Shown here in pieces: positions 62,305 through 64,000 of a DNA stretch of 64,000 nucleotides (the first letter of the stretch is position 1; the number at the start of each line of letters is the position of its first letter). Made by a program: the position numbers and the translations under genes. The stretch spans positions 25,358 to 89,357 of the forward strand of contig JAPLIR010000016.1 in assembly GCA_026389015.1 (NCBI GenBank), written 5' to 3'. Source of the DNA: Candidatus Dependentiae bacterium. GTDB taxonomy: Bacteria > Babelota > Babeliae > Babelales > Vermiphilaceae. Under the pieces are notes generated by a model that saw only the letters and a list, made by a program, of their open reading frames with translations, was not told where the DNA came from and did no database searches.

Positions 62305-62374
62305 GGGTAGGTGGGCGTGATTACTCACGCCCACCTACCACACCACCGTACGTACTCACCGTATACGGCGGTTT
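62305..62374 (-). other. Degenerate group II intron 3' end (domain V/VI-like)
   Basis: Read on the minus strand, CCGCCGTATACGG then TACGTACGGTGG resembles intron domain V (with a CGC triad, shortened upper helix), and is followed by a perfect 15-bp hairpin GGTAGGTGGGCGTGA-GTAA with its complement, ending CTACCCGAT, like domain VI and the intron 3' boundary. No maturase gene or other intron domain is nearby. The usual bulged branch A is paired here. A simple terminator hairpin is the alternative. Confidence 0.45.
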
Positions 62375-62445
62375 CTTCTAACATTTTTTTTCTCATAAAG
62401 ATGAATATGTCTCTTCAAATCACTTTTTGCAGCATCTTGAAGCAT

Positions 62446-63870
62446 TCACCCCATCCTTATAACTAACAATCCCCCTACAGTCCCCACGAACAACACAACA
62501 AAACTTAATCCCATAACGCCATCCATAACCCCATGCTCACGATAGATTTTTATCGCCATAGGCAACGTAATGCCGGCAGCACCACCCAACACACTTCCCG
62601 CACCAACCTCAGTCAAACTCAATCCAAATGCAATGTAAAAAGCCTGCCACAAAGCCCCGCGTAAAAAGGGAAGCTCAAGCGTTTGCCATCTTTGCAATCG
62701 AGTAGCCCCAAAAGAGCGCGCAGTTAATTCCCACTCAGATTGCCACCCAACCATATGCGCTTTGACAATGCGATAGGTAAACGGATAATTAAGTACCATA
62801 TGGCACAGCACAGCAACCATAGCCATGGAAAGGACAGGCGCTCGCGCTATCCACACAAAAAAAATACCACACCCAACACTGCCAACCAGACATGGCAACA
62901 TGGTGCATAGCGCAACTAACTTTTTAGAGGTACTATGCTGTACGCGCTGCATAATTTCACACAACACAAGGCCAACTATGACAGCCCCACCGCTACTGAC
63001 CAATGCCAAGAACAAGCTATTAAAAATTACGCGATATACCGGGACACCCAAAATGAGGTCAACATCACCAACGAATATCTGGCGTAAAAAATTTGCGACA
63101 GCACCATTGGCCATAGCAACAAGCAGTGCGCACAGGGGGCCAATGGTCAAAACGACTGCCGTTAGACACAACAACAACCAACCATAGCCATGCTTGCGTG
63201 GCTTATACTGCACTGACGCATAAGCCATACTGTCATGCGAAAGCCAAGCAGATTTGGCACCATGTGTCTCAACCATGCTGATAGGTAACACAACCAACAA
63301 TCGTATAACAAAAAAGAAACCAGCCCCATACCAATCATCTGTGTGATATAAGTTAGCAATGGTTACATCGGGCGTCATGTGATGCATTGCCACGCCCAAC
63401 ACCATCGGCAGAGCAACGCTCGAAAAACAGAGCACAAAAATAATGCTGGCGGCAGCAATAATCGTCGGTCGTAAAAACGGCAGATAGATGTCGCTATAAC
63501 ATTGCCAAGGCGAGGCACCATGTTGTTGTGCAACCAAATCCCATCGATGGTCAAACTTCGCATAGGTTCCCTGTAACAAATAAAAACAAAACGGAATATT
63601 CAACATACCATGACCAAGAATAATGCCAAAAAATCCTTGTAGACCATAAAATTTGCTGATGGCCAACCCTACTAATTTAGTCGGCATAATGCACAACAAT
63701 GGCACTAACGATAACCAAAAATGTTTACCAAAAAAATTAAAGCGATAGAAAAAATGAGCAAGCGGCACAGCAATGCCAAGCGAAAGAATCGTAGAGCACA
63801 ATGCCTGCATCACTGAGCAAGAAAAAATGATAAGCCATGCATAATCCATATCAAACCCTTTAATGACCAT
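62446..63870 (-). CDS. ABC transporter permease, ThiP/FbpB type
   Basis: The 474-residue product is a fused double permease with about 12 membrane segments. Each half has an EAA loop contacting the ATPase: AQQHGASPWQCYSDIYLPFL (about residues 115-135) and ARSFGATRLQRWQTLELPFL (about residues 390-410). Two-domain permeases of this length are typical of ferric iron (FbpB/AfuB) and thiamine (ThiP) importers; neither the ATPase nor the binding protein is in the window, so the substrate is open. An alternative start is the Met seven codons in (MDYAWL). Confidence 0.8.
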   Translation of the reverse strand: MVIKGFDMDYAWLIIFSCSVMQALCSTILSLGIAVPLAHFFYRFNFFGKHFWLSLVPLLCIMPTKLVGLAISKFYGLQGFFGIILGHGMLNIPFCFYLLQGTYAKFDHRWDLVAQQHGASPWQCYSDIYLPFLRPTIIAAASIIFVLCFSSVALPMVLGVAMHHMTPDVTIANLYHTDDWYGAGFFFVIRLLVVLPISMVETHGAKSAWLSHDSMAYASVQYKPRKHGYGWLLLCLTAVVLTIGPLCALLVAMANGAVANFLRQIFVGDVDLILGVPVYRVIFNSLFLALVSSGGAVIVGLVLCEIMQRVQHSTSKKLVALCTMLPCLVGSVGCGIFFVWIARAPVLSMAMVAVLCHMVLNYPFTYRIVKAHMVGWQSEWELTARSFGATRLQRWQTLELPFLRGALWQAFYIAFGLSLTEVGAGSVLGGAAGITLPMAIKIYREHGVMDGVMGLSFVVLFVGTVGGLLVIRMG

Positions 63871-63940
63871 TGCTCAACCCCCACACCTTGTGCTACTGTA
63901 GTATAATACTATAGAACTTTTCATTACAGGAGACGAGTCC

Positions 63941-64000
63941 ATGCCAGGGTTGTTAAAAGATCCCAAATCTACAAGCCATACATTCACCGGCAATATTTAT
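63941..64000 (+). CDS. Start of a gene cut by the window end (partial)
   Basis: ATG at 63941, with CAGGAGACGAG upstream as a good Shine-Dalgarno, opens a frame MPGLLKDPKSTSHTFTGN that runs off the right edge. It is divergent from the permease gene. A TATAAT at 63902-63907 may be its -10 element. Function unknown. Confidence 0.6.
   Translation, partial: MPGLLKDPKSTSHTFTGNIY

Noticed and set aside
1..64000. CRISPR arrays, rRNA genes, complete insertion sequences
   Set aside because: No regularly spaced direct repeats with unique spacers, no rRNA-like sequence and no transposase gene was seen anywhere in the window.

Overview
The window reads like the chromosome of a low-GC, Gram-negative, probably host-dependent bacterium. 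A Candidatus Dependentiae (TM6)-like or similar intracellular lineage is the best guess. This rests on the combination of signal-peptide ankyrin, J-domain and Sufu-domain proteins, a tandem family of large secreted proteins that look like outer-membrane barrels, SpoVG, and a sparse housekeeping core. No 16S rRNA gene is present, so the placement is inference.

Layout. 1-2.2 kb: end of an upstream gene, a dead GIY-YIG nuclease and a secreted clostripain-like protease. 2.2-11.1 kb: an accessory cluster, mostly on the minus strand, rich in homologues of drug-modifying enzymes. It holds three intact aminoglycoside-phosphotransferase-fold kinases plus a fragment, an AAC(6')-like acetyltransferase, a P-loop kinase, a PAF-acetylhydrolase-like esterase and an ABC-F ATPase with a 9-codon leader ORF. 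Two near-identical hydrolase fragments mark old recombination. 11.4-19.3 kb: an integrated element with phage-type small genes, primase, D5-like ATPase, an excisionase-like HTH, a tyrosine recombinase and a serine recombinase. It ends inside a tRNA-Gln gene. 19.4-25.6 kb: envelope and division genes (spoVG, rsmH, murF, ftsK, uppP).

25.9-45.8 kb: seven intact and one decayed paralogue of a roughly 640-690 residue secreted protein family, predicted to be outer-membrane beta-barrels with a cysteine-rich segment before the last strand. Interspersed are a more distant barrel candidate, a delta-60 repeat protein, and a GIY-YIG nuclease gene sitting between inverted structured repeats. 45.9-48.6 kb: Sufu-domain, J-domain and ankyrin proteins, the last two sharing a signal-peptide plus Ser/Pro-rich N-terminal module.

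48.6-60.8 kb: housekeeping genes (acpP, a FabD homologue lacking its catalytic serine, gltX, a YfgM-like protein, plsX, rpmF, dprA, gyrA, lepA) and two secreted ankyrin proteins. 60.8-64 kb: a hairpin-dense non-coding stretch, two small secreted proteins (the first behind a promoter with a 13-C tract in its spacer), a degenerate group II intron 3' end, a ThiP/FbpB-type ABC permease and the start of one more gene.

The most unusual signals are the cysteine-rich barrel array, the poly-C promoter, the FabD pseudoenzyme next to ACP, the repeat-bounded GIY-YIG gene, and the resistance-like cluster together with a GyrA whose two main quinolone-contact residues are replaced. All calls come from reading sequence; no database search was run.
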